Shown here in pieces: positions 44,801 to 52,563 of a stretch of 64,000 bases of DNA (positions within the stretch are counted from its first letter, which is position 1; each line of letters starts with the position of its first letter). The stretch is from Streptomyces sennicomposti (GTDB taxonomy: Bacteria > Actinomycetota > Actinomycetes > Streptomycetales > Streptomycetaceae). Made by a program: the position numbers and the translations under genes. The stretch covers positions 1 through 64,000 of the forward strand of contig NZ_JAIOAB010000029.1 of NCBI RefSeq assembly GCF_019890635.1, read 5' to 3'. Below the pieces are notes generated by a model. The model ran no database searches. It was not told the origin of the DNA and saw only the letters and a program-made list of their open reading frames with translations.

Positions 44801-45074
44801 GACGGAGCAGGCCGTCGCCGTCTTCGCCGGGCTCGGTCCGGCCGCCCGGCACGACCGCACCGGCGCGCAGCTCACCGCCGCCCGGCTCGCCGCCGACCTG
44901 GGCCGCCTCGCCGAGGCGACGGCACACGCGCGTGCCGTACTGACGGCCTGCGACGACGCGCAGACTCCGGACGGCGACGCGACCGCCCCCGGCCCTGGGG
45001 ACGACCTGACCGCCGCCCGCCGCGCGGACGCGTCACGTCTGCTGCGGCTGCTGGAGGAACGGGCCGGGAAGTGA
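41874..45074 (+). CDS. Large TPR-repeat protein coupled to the Hsp90-like gene
   Basis: 1066-aa helical protein from ATG 41874. Residues 1-330 form one helical block (SSEKDKMFVPFARLLRMWDERPEDFDEYE..., CELHTQGWWQAERGRDEEAVRLW). After a Pro/Ala linker (about 375-395), a second block of TPR-like repeats continues, for example AGDPGEALAARARGAYVRALAGDPEGALAEV, GDVAGAERALRAALEHGD and LGRWAEAAEVLESALADL. A Gly/Ser/Ala low-complexity insert spans about 830-912. Coupling to an Hsp90 suggests a co-chaperone or client-adaptor role, by analogy with eukaryotic TPR co-chaperones; this is inference. Related proteins occur beside Hsp90 genes in Streptomyces, from memory. Confidence 0.78.
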   Translation: MSSVTDLDSLRRAMAENGERPEGPARNARAEELLAEAERLDIPLAVIEALGHQLKVYNYSSEKDKMFVPFARLLRMWDERPEDFDEYEAHSLHWVFKWMSAGMVDQPHIPLASMEKWLGEMEHRYRLAGYSERAVRGAEFSVAAHVGDVARAERAYAAWLAADRDRMADCHACELHTQGWWQAERGRDEEAVRLWRPVLEGEFSCAHEPHTVLASALLPLLRLGRTQEARAHHLRGFRLVRPMESMRAAYADHVEFCALTGNEARALELLAERPAYFTDAGHPRSRLDFLTVVALLMDRLVELGHGGQPVPGPAGRSWTAAELAAHARGEAEALAARFDARNGTSHVGERARARMARRPLLERLPLGVRTARPVSARAAAAPPAAGAVAPAEPEPAGLAELVARARRLSDTLRPHAMEAWAAVARAAEGAADAGLTDRDRAEVAEHEAMSLGPQGAPLFEKAAALYAAAGDPGEALAARARGAYVRALAGDPEGALAEVSGPYEEILALYAEEGTGLRQTASVLMARARVLMRPVHEADGPVDPRVLAAAEEAAREVLALVGGRTGEDVRLAARSAEARAMLAEVAAHTGDLPGAAESFQRAAAEYVAAGLPWFAVEYEARLAALAHHLGDVAGAERALRAALEHGDTVLEAPGRARLHLQLTEVLGSLDRPAEAAEHALEAAHWADEAGEGPALGAWARQQLGGLLLRLGRWAEAAEVLESALADLTAETHGDGAVVQTQWWLGDALSELGEHRAAAERRLQAAEIARHWPEQQDHATLAHLAAESLSRAGLLTEADAAYTRAGELWRTVGSVHGVVRALRARAWLAVRGDSGGGSEAGAGLDSGAGTAVGGGAGSGSEVGAGAGSGAGAGSGAGSGSGAEVGASAGSAAGGEVGSGDGVGSGSGAGASVGVRAARELMADAVAECRAALRGADDDEERFRLTDELGSSHQQFGELLARCAADEDEALLAAALSQTEQAVAVFAGLGPAARHDRTGAQLTAARLAADLGRLAEATAHARAVLTACDDAQTPDGDATAPGPGDDLTAARRADASRLLRLLEERAGK
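44359..44613 (+). repeat. Gly/Ser/Ala low-complexity insert in the TPR protein
   Basis: Degenerate short repeats encoding GAGSGAGAGSGAGSGSG-type sequence within the TPR-rich gene; likely length-variable. Confidence 0.8.
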
Positions 45075-45145
45075 GCGGCGGGGCCGGGGCCCGCGCCCCG
45101 GCCGCTCCAGCGGGAACGATCCCGCTGCGGTCGGGGGCTACTCGG

Positions 45146-47356
45146 CTACTCCACGCCGATGAGGAGCAGCGCGCCCTGTCGGCCGCCGTGGTAGGTCACC
45201 GTGTCCACGGCCAGGTAGGCGTCGCGGACGCGGCGCTCCAGGTGGGCGGCGACGGTGTCGGGGGCGTCGTCGCCGAGGACGAGGGTGACCAGTTCGCCGC
45301 CGGCCGCGAGCATCCGGTCCAGGACCGTCCGGGCGGTGGCCGTGACGTCCGAGCCGATCACGGCCACGTCACCGTCGATGAGACCGAGCACGTCGCCGGC
45401 CTGGCAGACGCCGGCCGAGGTCCAGGACTCGTGCTCGGCGACGATGACCTCCGCGTGGCGGGTGGCGCCGGCCGCCGAGGTCATGGCGACGACGTCCTCG
45501 TCGAACCTGCGGCCCGGCTCGTGCACGGCGAGGGCGGCCAGGCCCTGGACCGCCGAGCGGGTCGGGATGAGCGCCACCCGGACGCCCTCGCCGCGCGCCT
45601 GTTCGGCCGCCGCGGCGGCGGTGTCGCGCAGCTCGGCGTCGTTGGGCAGCAGGACCACCTCGCGCGCGTGCGCCCGCCGTACGGCCTCGACCAGCTCGCC
45701 GCTGGCCGGGGGCTCGCCGGGGCGGGCCAGCACCGTGGTCGCGCCCGCCTCGGCGCACAGGCCGGCCAGGCCCTCGCCGGGTACGACGGCCACCACGGCG
45801 CGCTGGGCCCGCTCGCGGGGCGGCCGGCCGGGACCGGCCGCGTGCGCGTCGCCCACGCCGAAGTGGGTGATGCGGATGCGGTGCGGCCGGCCGGCCTCGA
45901 CGCCCGCCTCCACCGCCGCTCCCGCGTCGTCGACGTGGACGTGGACGTTCCACAGGCCGTCGCCGCCGACCACGACCAGGGAGTCGCCGAGCGCGTCCAG
46001 TCGCTGCCGCAGCCGGGCCACGGCGGCGTCGTCGGCCTCCAGGAGGTAGATCACCTCGAAGGCCGGGCCGCTGACCGGCGCGGCGGACGCGGCGGACGCA
46101 CAGCCGCCCGGCCCGGCCGGCTCCACCGCGCCGCCGATCTCCGCACCGGTCCCACCGCCGACGCCGCCGCCCAGGCCGATTTCCGCACCGGTCCCACCGC
46201 CGACGCCGACTCCGCCGTCGATTTCCCCACCGGCCCCGCCACCGGCACCGCCAGGGGGCACGCCACCGGCCTCGCCGCAGGCACCTTCACGGCTCCCGGC
46301 CCCGCCGTCGGTTCCGGCTCCGCCGTCCGTTCCGCCAGGGTCCCCGCCGTCGTTCCCGGCCCGCACACCGGCACCGGCGCCCGCACCGGCCCCGGCCCGC
46401 ATACCGGCCCGCGCGGCCGTCCCGTTCCCGCCCGCCGTTCCGGACGCGACCGCGACCGCCGCTCCGGCATCCGCGCCGCTCCCGGACGCGGACTCGGAGG
46501 CGGACTCGGGCTCGGAGGCACGCTCGGGCTCCGCTCCGGCTCCGGCTCCGCCGTCGCCTCCGGCCTCCCCGGAGCCCCGCACGCGCGCGTGCGGCACGGT
46601 CGGCCGGGCCGCGCCCGCACCGTCCGGTGCCGTGACGGCCGCCACGGCCGTCCCCGCCATCCCGGTCGCGGCCACCGCCGCGGTCCCCGCGACCGCCTCC
46701 CCCGTGAACGTCTCGACCAGCGCACCGAGCACCGCCACCAGTCCCCGGCCGCCCGCGTCCACCACGCCCGCGCGCCCCAGGGCCGCCAGCTGGCCCGGGG
46801 TCGCGGCCAGGGCCGTGCGGGCGCCCTCGTACGCGGCCCGCGCGACCGTGCCGCAGTCGCCCTCGGCGTCGTCGGCCGCGTCGGCGGCGGCGGAGGCGAC
46901 CGTGAGGACCGTGCCCTCGACCGGGCGCGCGACCGCCAGCCGGGCGGAGTCGGCGGCGCGCCGCAGGGCGGTCCGCAGACCGTGCCCGCCGGTGTGAGCA
47001 CTGTCACCGTCGGCGGCGAGCACCTCCGCCATGCCGCGCAGCAGCTGGGCGAGGATCGTCCCGGAGTTGCCGCGCGCGCCGATGAGCGCCCCGTGCGCCA
47101 TCGCCCGCGCCGCCTCGGCCAGGGACGGGCCGCCGGGGAGGCCGTCCGAGGCGCCCGCGCCGGTCTCGTGGGCGGCGAACACGGCCTCCACCGCGGCGAC
47201 GGCGGACTCCACGGTCAGATACAGGTTGGTGCCGGTGTCCCCGTCGGCGACGGGATAGACGTTGATCGCGTCGATCTCCTCGCGGGCGCGGCCCAGCGCC
47301 CGCAGGGCCAGCCCGCACCAGGTGCGCACCGCCGGCGCGTCGAACGTCTGCGCCAC
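45146..47356 (-). CDS. DAK (DhaL/DegV-type) phosphatase-domain protein
   Basis: 736-aa protein starting at GTG 47356 with a strong AGGAGG ribosome binding site. The N-terminal DhaL-type kinase/phosphatase domain (about 1-220) includes INVYPVADGDTGTNLY (31-46) and GARGNSGTILAQLLRG (93-108). A C-terminal domain (about 430-736) is of the DAK1-like/EDD type seen in YloV/FakA-related proteins. In other bacteria FakA works with a DegV-type FakB in fatty-acid phosphorylation, but this family's actinobacterial role is unclear. Residues 222-430 are an enormous Gly/Ala-rich insert with internal repeats (GGVGGGTGAEIG). Divergent from rpmB. Confidence 0.85.
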   Translation of the reverse strand: MAQTFDAPAVRTWCGLALRALGRAREEIDAINVYPVADGDTGTNLYLTVESAVAAVEAVFAAHETGAGASDGLPGGPSLAEAARAMAHGALIGARGNSGTILAQLLRGMAEVLAADGDSAHTGGHGLRTALRRAADSARLAVARPVEGTVLTVASAAADAADDAEGDCGTVARAAYEGARTALAATPGQLAALGRAGVVDAGGRGLVAVLGALVETFTGEAVAGTAAVAATGMAGTAVAAVTAPDGAGAARPTVPHARVRGSGEAGGDGGAGAGAEPERASEPESASESASGSGADAGAAVAVASGTAGGNGTAARAGMRAGAGAGAGAGVRAGNDGGDPGGTDGGAGTDGGAGSREGACGEAGGVPPGGAGGGAGGEIDGGVGVGGGTGAEIGLGGGVGGGTGAEIGGAVEPAGPGGCASAASAAPVSGPAFEVIYLLEADDAAVARLRQRLDALGDSLVVVGGDGLWNVHVHVDDAGAAVEAGVEAGRPHRIRITHFGVGDAHAAGPGRPPRERAQRAVVAVVPGEGLAGLCAEAGATTVLARPGEPPASGELVEAVRRAHAREVVLLPNDAELRDTAAAAAEQARGEGVRVALIPTRSAVQGLAALAVHEPGRRFDEDVVAMTSAAGATRHAEVIVAEHESWTSAGVCQAGDVLGLIDGDVAVIGSDVTATARTVLDRMLAAGGELVTLVLGDDAPDTVAAHLERRVRDAYLAVDTVTYHGGRQGALLLIGVE
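46067..46693 (-). repeat. Gly/Ala-rich low-complexity insert in the DAK-domain protein
   Basis: About 209 codons of GGAGTDGGAGSREGACG-type sequence separate the two folded domains, including a duplicated GGGTGAEIG block near 46134-46210. Confidence 0.8.
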
Positions 47357-47559
47357 CTGCGCCTCCTCGAGCTGCTGGACTGGACGGCAGCGTAGACCCA
47401 GGGACGGTCCCGGCCGGAAGAGGGCCTGGGCGGGGTCCTCGGCCGCCATGGTAGTTTCGTGGCACGGAAGCAGTCGTTGTATGCTGCTCCGGTTGCCCGA
47501 TCCTGATCGGGCTCTCCCCCTGGCAACGCCACTCAGATCAGTGTGCTCATTGAGCCCCG

Positions 47560-47579
47560 GATCCCGGCATGCCGGGATC
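47560..47579 (+). promoter_or_regulatory. 20-bp perfect palindrome in the rpmB leader
   Basis: GATCCCGGCATGCCGGGATC, 35 bases upstream of the rpmB start. It could act as an operator or as an RNA hairpin in the leader. Confidence 0.5.
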
Positions 47580-47614
47580 AACCGTAAGTGCATCTGAAGT
47601 CTTTGGAGTGACCC

Positions 47615-47800
47615 GTGGCTGCCAACTGCGACGTCTGCGGCAAGGGGCCGGGCTTCGGCAACAACATCTCGTTTTCGCACCGCCGTACGTCCCGTCGCTG
47701 GAACCCCAACATCCAGCGTGTGCGTACCGTGGTCGGCGGGACGCCGAAGCGCGTGAACGCTTGCACCTCGTGCATCAAGGCCGGCAAGGTCTCGCGCTGA
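47615..47800 (+). CDS. rpmB: 50S ribosomal protein L28
   Basis: 61-aa ribosomal protein from GTG 47615 with a GGAG ribosome binding site. It begins [33 protein letters not shown] and ends [12 protein letters not shown]. Both Cys pairs (CDVC and CTSC) are present, so this is the zinc-binding (C+) paralogue. Streptomyces usually have a second, cysteine-free L28 induced by zinc limitation elsewhere (family knowledge). Confidence 0.98.
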   Translation: MAANCDVCGKGPGFGNNISFSHRRTSRRWNPNIQRVRTVVGGTPKRVNACTSCIKAGKVSR

Positions 47801-47846
47801 CGCACAGCAACAGCTAAGCGCGCGGCCACTGCTGGTTCGCTGCACT

Positions 47847-47876
47847 AAGCCGGTCCCCCTCGGGTGGGCCGGCTTT
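47847..47876 (+). terminator. Rho-independent terminator of rpmB
   Basis: AAGCCGG...CCGGCTT stem with an inner CCC/GGG pairing followed by TTTTT, 47 bases after the rpmB stop. Confidence 0.85.
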
Positions 47877-47914
47877 TTGCCGTACCCGACGCCGGGACAG
47901 GCGCCCCGCCTGCC

Positions 47915-47929
47915 ACAATCCGGGGAATG
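47915..47929 (+). promoter_or_regulatory. Candidate -10 element for leaderless AfsR-like transcript
   Basis: CACAAT at 47915-47920 lies six bases before the A of GGAATG, and there is no usable Shine-Dalgarno sequence. This spacing fits transcription starting at or next to the ATG. Confidence 0.3.
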
Positions 47930-50900
47930 CGCTTCGGCATCCTGGGCCCGCTGGACATCCGCACCGACGACGGCGCCCCCGTCGATCCCGGCGGCCCGCG
48001 CCCCCGCGCCCTGCTCACCCTGCTGCTGCTCGCCGCCGGCCGCACCGTCACCACCGAGCATCTGACCGACGGCCTGTACGGCTCCCAGCCGCCCGCCGGG
48101 GCCGTCAACGCGCTCCAGTCGCAGATCTCCCGCCTGCGCCGGCGGCTCGGCCCGCACGCGCCGATCGAGGCCGTCCCGGCCGGCTACCGCCTCGCCGTCC
48201 CGCCGGACGCGGTCGACGCCCACCGCTTCGCGCGGCTGGCCGCGCAGGGCCGTACCGCCCTCGCCGCCGGCGATCCCGCGCGGGCGGCCGACCGGCTGCG
48301 CGCGGCGCTCGCCCTGTGGCGCGGCCCGGCCCTGCCGGACCTGCCGGACGCGCACGCCGAGACCGCCCGCCTCGCCGAACTGCGGCTGACCGCCGTCCAG
48401 GACCGCGTCGAGGCGGACCTGGCCCTCGGCGGCGGACCCGAGCTGGTGGCGGAGCTGCGGGCGCTGCTCGCCGATCATCCGCTCGCCGAGCGGCTGTACG
48501 GGCAGCTGATGCGAGCCCTGCACGCGGCCGGGCGGCCCGCCGAGGCGCTCGCCGTGTACGAGGACGCCCGGCGCGCCCTCGCCGACGAGCTGGGCGCGGA
48601 CCCCTCCCCCGAGCTGTCGGCCCTGCACCTGGAGCTGCTCCGGCAGACCCGGCCCGCGCCGCACCGGCCCCGGCTGCCCGCGCAGCTGACCGGCTTCGTC
48701 GGCCGGGACGGCGAGCTCGCCCGCATCGCCGCCCTCCTCACCGCCCCCGACGCCCGCCTGGTCACCCTCACCGGACCCGGCGGCGCGGGCAAGACCCGGC
48801 TGGCGGTCGAGGCCGCCCGCGCGCACCCGGACGCGTACCTCGTCGAGTTGGCCCCGCTGGCCGACGGCGCCCGCGTCCCGTACGCGGTCCTCGCCGCCCT
48901 CGGGGTGCGCGAGGGCCTGCGCAGCACCGCCGTGGACGGCCTGGACCGGCTGTGCGGCGCGCTGGAGGACCGCGAGGCGCTGCTGGTGCTGGACAACTGC
49001 GAGCACCTGGTCGAGGACGCCGCCCGGTTCGCCGGGCTGCTGCTCGGCCGCTGCCCCGGGGTGCGGGTCCTCGCCACCAGCCGGGAGGCGCTGGGCATCA
49101 CCGGCGAGGTGCTGGTGCCGGTGGAGCCGCTGCCGGCCGGGGCGGCGCAGCGGCTGTTCCTGGAGCGGGCGCGGGCGGTGCGGCCCGGCTTCGACGGGCA
49201 CGCGTGCGTGCCCGACGTCTGCCGCGCCCTGGACGGGCTGCCCCTGGCGATCGAGCTGGCGGCGGCCCGGCTGCGCACCCTGGAGCCCGAGGAGCTGGCC
49301 GCCCGCCTGGACGACCGGTTCCGGCTGCTCTCGCGCGGCGACCGTACCAAGGCGCCCCGGCACCGCACCCTGCGGGCGGTCGTGGAGTGGAGCTGGGACC
49401 TGCTGGACGCCGAGGAGCGGGAGCTGGCCGAACGGCTCACCGTCTTCGCCGGGAGCGCCACCGTGCGGGCGGTGCGGGAGGTGTGCCGGACGCCGGACCC
49501 GGAGGACCTGCTGGACTCGCTGGCGGAGAAGTCGTTCCTGACGGTGGCCGGGGGGCGGTACCGGATGCTGGAGACGATCCGCGCCTTCGCCGCCGAGCAC
49601 GCCGCCCGGCATCTGGACACCGATGCGCTGCGCGACGCGCACGCCGCGTACTTCCTGCGCCTGGCCGAGCGGGCGCAGCCGCTCCTGCGCGGCGGCGGGC
49701 AGCTGCCCTGGCTGGCCCGGCTTGCCGCCGAGCACGCCGACCTGGACGCGGCGCTGCGGCATCTCGCGGGCGCCGACCGGGCCGGCGCCCTGCGGCTGAT
49801 GGCGCTGCTGTCGTGGTTCTGGCGGCTGCGCGGGCTGCACGGCGAGCAGGTGCCGCGCGCCCGCGCGCTGCTGGCGGCGGTGGGCGACGTGCCGCCGCCG
49901 GGGCTGGTGGAGGAGTACGTGCTGTGCGCGCTGAACGCGCTGTCCGGGGACGACGGCGACCCGGCCGCCGAGGAAGCGCTCCACGCGCGCGTGGAGACCC
50001 TGCTGGACTCGCTCGACGGGCCGCTGCGGCTGCCGTACGTCCTGGTGCTGTGGTCGGTGGTGACCGGGCCCCGGCCCGCCGCCAACGCCAGGGCCCTGCG
50101 GCTGGCCGGTACGGACCCGTGGGCGGGGGCGCTGCTGGACATGGGGCTGGGTCTCCAGGCGCGGTTCGCGGGGCGGCCCGGGGAGGCGGAGGAGGCGCTG
50201 ACGCGGGCGCTGGCCGGGTTCCGGGCGACCGGCGACCGCTGGGGCATGGCCAACTGCCTGGAGCCGCTCGGGATGTACGCCCACGCGCGCGGGGACGACG
50301 ACGGCGCGCTCGGGCTGCTGGACGAGGGGCTGGCCCTGGTACGGGAGCTGGACGCGCCGGAGGAGACCGCCGACCTGCTGCGCAGCCGCGGCGTCGTGCT
50401 GCTGCGCCGGGGCGACGCGGCGGGCGCGGCGGACCACTTCGAGCGGGCGACGGCGCTGGCCCGTACGGCCGGGGCCGGGGACAAGGCGGCGGGCGCGCGG
50501 CGCGGCCTCGGGGACGCGGCCCGGCTGTCCGGGGACACGGCACGCGCGCGCGTGCTGTACGAGGAGGCGCTGCGGATGTGCGCGGCGAACTGGTTCAGCG
50601 TCGGCGAGATCGTGCGCGTCCTCATCGGTCTGGGCCGTACGGCCGCCGCCGAGGGGAAGGCCGAGGACGCGCGGGAGTGGTTCCGCCAGGCCGCCGTCGC
50701 CGCCGGGGACTCGGCGAGCGTGCTCGAACTGGCCGAGGCGGCCGAGGCGCTGGCGTCCGTCGCCGAGATGCCCGAGCGGGCCGCCGTCCTGCTGGGCGCC
50801 GGCGCGGGCCTCAGGGGAGCGCCGGCGCGGGAGGACCCCGATGTCGCCCGCACCGAGGAGGCGCTGCGGGCGCGGCTGTCGCCCGAGGCGTACACGGCCG

Positions 50901-50986
50901 CCTTCGAGCGGGGCGTACGGCTGCGGGCGGCGGCGGTCGAGGAAGGGCGCGGCGAGGCCGGCGAACGCCGGGTCGCGGCCGGCTGA
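47927..50986 (+). CDS. AfsR/SARP-like regulator with NB-ARC ATPase and TPR domains
   Basis: 1019-aa transcriptional regulator from ATG 47927. An OmpR-type winged helix domain (about 1-90: MRFGILGPLDIRTDDGAPVDPGGPRPRALLTLLLL...) is followed by a bacterial transcriptional activation domain (about 95-240). A P-loop ATPase has GPGGAGKT at 283-290 and Walker B-like ALLVLDNCEHL at about 352-362. The C-terminal 450 residues are TPR-like helices (ADHFERATALARTAGAGDKAAGARRGLGDAARLSGD). This is the AfsR/SARP-LAL architecture that controls antibiotic pathways. No biosynthetic cluster is adjacent; the nearest candidate target is the FAD monooxygenase downstream, beyond a tandem repeat array. Confidence 0.92.
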   Translation: MRFGILGPLDIRTDDGAPVDPGGPRPRALLTLLLLAAGRTVTTEHLTDGLYGSQPPAGAVNALQSQISRLRRRLGPHAPIEAVPAGYRLAVPPDAVDAHRFARLAAQGRTALAAGDPARAADRLRAALALWRGPALPDLPDAHAETARLAELRLTAVQDRVEADLALGGGPELVAELRALLADHPLAERLYGQLMRALHAAGRPAEALAVYEDARRALADELGADPSPELSALHLELLRQTRPAPHRPRLPAQLTGFVGRDGELARIAALLTAPDARLVTLTGPGGAGKTRLAVEAARAHPDAYLVELAPLADGARVPYAVLAALGVREGLRSTAVDGLDRLCGALEDREALLVLDNCEHLVEDAARFAGLLLGRCPGVRVLATSREALGITGEVLVPVEPLPAGAAQRLFLERARAVRPGFDGHACVPDVCRALDGLPLAIELAAARLRTLEPEELAARLDDRFRLLSRGDRTKAPRHRTLRAVVEWSWDLLDAEERELAERLTVFAGSATVRAVREVCRTPDPEDLLDSLAEKSFLTVAGGRYRMLETIRAFAAEHAARHLDTDALRDAHAAYFLRLAERAQPLLRGGGQLPWLARLAAEHADLDAALRHLAGADRAGALRLMALLSWFWRLRGLHGEQVPRARALLAAVGDVPPPGLVEEYVLCALNALSGDDGDPAAEEALHARVETLLDSLDGPLRLPYVLVLWSVVTGPRPAANARALRLAGTDPWAGALLDMGLGLQARFAGRPGEAEEALTRALAGFRATGDRWGMANCLEPLGMYAHARGDDDGALGLLDEGLALVRELDAPEETADLLRSRGVVLLRRGDAAGAADHFERATALARTAGAGDKAAGARRGLGDAARLSGDTARARVLYEEALRMCAANWFSVGEIVRVLIGLGRTAAAEGKAEDAREWFRQAAVAAGDSASVLELAEAAEALASVAEMPERAAVLLGAGAGLRGAPAREDPDVARTEEALRARLSPEAYTAAFERGVRLRAAAVEEGRGEAGERRVAAG

Positions 50987-51046
50987 CGCCGGGACAAGGC
51001 CGCCGAACGGGAGGGCGCGGTCGCCGAACCCTAGGCGGGACCGGGC

Positions 51047-51082
51047 GGACCGCGGACCGCGGACCACGGACCGCAGACCACG
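51047..51082. repeat. 7-bp tandem repeats
   Basis: Five units of GGACCGC/GGACCAC type immediately before the 22-bp array. Confidence 0.7.
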
Positions 51083-51089
51083 AGGCGCG

Positions 51090-51265
51090 GTCGGCGGACG
51101 GGCGGAACACGGTGGGCGGACGGGCAGAACGCCGTCGGCGGACGCGCGGAACACCGTCGGCGGACGGGCGGAACACGATGGGCGGACGCGCGGAACACCG
51201 TCGGCGGACGGGCAGAACACGATGGGCGGACGCGCGGAACGCCGTCGGTGGACGGCGCGGTAAGG
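51090..51265. repeat. 22-bp tandem repeat array
   Basis: Seven contiguous 22-bp units plus a degenerate eighth. The type unit is GTCGGCGGACG followed by GGCGGAACACG; variation is confined mainly to the first bases and the GGGC/GCGC step. Units have no spacers, so it is not a CRISPR. Confidence 0.9.
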
Positions 51266-51330
51266 AGACGGCGGCACGCGGTCAGCGAGCGGTAGGCGGA
51301 CGGTCAGCGGCGTGCCCGAGGCTGCCGTGC

Positions 51331-52563
51331 ATGACGCATCAGCAGCACACCCGGTCCCTCGCCCACCTGGACGTCCTGATCTCCGGCGCCGGCGTCGCCG
51401 GACCGGCCCTCGCCCTCAATCTCGCCCGCTACGGCGCCCGTGTCACCGTGGTGGAGCGGGCGCCCGCCCTGCGCGGCGGCGGCTTCGCCGTCGACTTCCG
51501 CGGCCACGTCCACCGCCGGGTCCTCACCGACATGGGGATCTGGGAGCAGATCCACGCCCGCCAGACCCGTATGGGCCCGCAGAGCGTGGTCGACGCCGAC
51601 GGCGTCCCGCGCGTGGACCTGCCGGCCGCGATGATGAGCGGCGACGTGGAGATCTTCCGCGGCGAGCTGGCGCGGATCATGTACGAAGGCACCCGGGACC
51701 GCGTCGAGTACGTCTTCGGGGACTCCGTCACCGCGCTCGCCGAGACGCCCGGCGGAGTCGAGGCCGCCTTCGAGAAGGGCGCGCCGCGCCGCTTCGACCT
51801 GGTCGTCGGCGCGGACGGGCTGCACTCCACCACCCGCCGCCTGGTGTTCGGCGACGAGTCCCGCCACCTGCGCTTCCTCGACCACTACGTGGCCGGCTTC
51901 CCCGTACCCAACCACCTGGGCCTGGACCGCCGGGGGCTGATGTACAGCGAGCCCGGCCGCTGCGTCGCCGTCGGCAACTACGACGGCGACCCGGACCGCG
52001 CGGGCGCCCTGCTGGTGTTCCGGTCCAAGGAGCTGACGTACGACCGGCGGGACGTGGCCGCGCAGAAGCGTGTCCTGGCCGAGCGGTTCGCGGGCATGGG
52101 CTGGGAGACGGACCGGGTCCTGGCCGCGCTGGCGGACACCGACGACCTGTACTTCGACGCGATCGCGCAGATCCACGTGGACCGGCTCACCGAGGGCCGG
52201 GTGGCGCTCCTCGGCGACGCCGGCTACGGGGCGACCATGGGCGGCATGGGCACCGGCGTGGCCGTCGTCGGCGCGTATGTGCTGGCCGGTGAACTCGCCC
52301 TGGCGGGCGGCGACCACCGCACCGCGTTCGCGGCGTACGAGGACCGGATACGGGACTTCGCCAAGGGGTGCCAGAAGATCTCCGGGAACGCGGGGCCGTT
52401 CTTCGCGCCGCCGACCGAGCGGCGCATCCGCAGCCGGGACCGCATGTACCGGCTGCTCGCCTCGCGGCCGCTGGCCGGCTTCTTCAAGCGGCTCACGGAG
52501 AAGGCGGCCACCGCGATCGAGCTGCCGGACTATCCGGCCGCCTCCGGCTCCCCCGCCGCGTGA
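51331..52563 (+). CDS. FAD-dependent monooxygenase (PHBH/UbiH-like fold)
   Basis: 410-aa flavoprotein hydroxylase from ATG 51331. The FAD dinucleotide-binding motif [31 protein letters not shown] is at about 15-45; the DG motif is [17 protein letters not shown] (about 162-178); and the second FAD-binding GD motif is [28 protein letters not shown] (about 291-318). This matches class A monooxygenases often found in antibiotic tailoring or in rifampicin/tetracycline inactivation. The substrate is unknown. Its 3' end overlaps convergent thiD by 34 bases. Expression may depend on the AfsR-like regulator upstream, which is speculative. Confidence 0.88.
   Translation: MTHQQHTRSLAHLDVLISGAGVAGPALALNLARYGARVTVVERAPALRGGGFAVDFRGHVHRRVLTDMGIWEQIHARQTRMGPQSVVDADGVPRVDLPAAMMSGDVEIFRGELARIMYEGTRDRVEYVFGDSVTALAETPGGVEAAFEKGAPRRFDLVVGADGLHSTTRRLVFGDESRHLRFLDHYVAGFPVPNHLGLDRRGLMYSEPGRCVAVGNYDGDPDRAGALLVFRSKELTYDRRDVAAQKRVLAERFAGMGWETDRVLAALADTDDLYFDAIAQIHVDRLTEGRVALLGDAGYGATMGGMGTGVAVVGAYVLAGELALAGGDHRTAFAAYEDRIRDFAKGCQKISGNAGPFFAPPTERRIRSRDRMYRLLASRPLAGFFKRLTEKAATAIELPDYPAASGSPAA

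Larger units (their letters stand above)
50987..51330. other. Intergenic region with tandem repeats
   Basis: 344 bases between the AfsR-like gene and the FAD monooxygenase gene. It is almost filled by a 7-bp array (51047-51082) and a 22-bp array (51090-51265). Frames through it are Arg/Gly repeats without protein character. Confidence 0.7.

Noticed and set aside
51090-51265. Possible CRISPR array
   Set aside because: Units are contiguous 22-mers with no spacers and no cas genes nearby.
45146-51277. Continuous 2043-codon minus-strand frame
   Set aside because: Only the part downstream of GTG 47356 with its AGGAGG site is the DAK-domain gene; the rest is antisense to rpmB and the AfsR-like gene.
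48316-52563. Plus-strand frame apparently fusing the regulator region to the FAD monooxygenase
   Set aside because: It runs out of frame through the AfsR-like gene and the 22-bp repeats; the monooxygenase family begins at ATG 51331.
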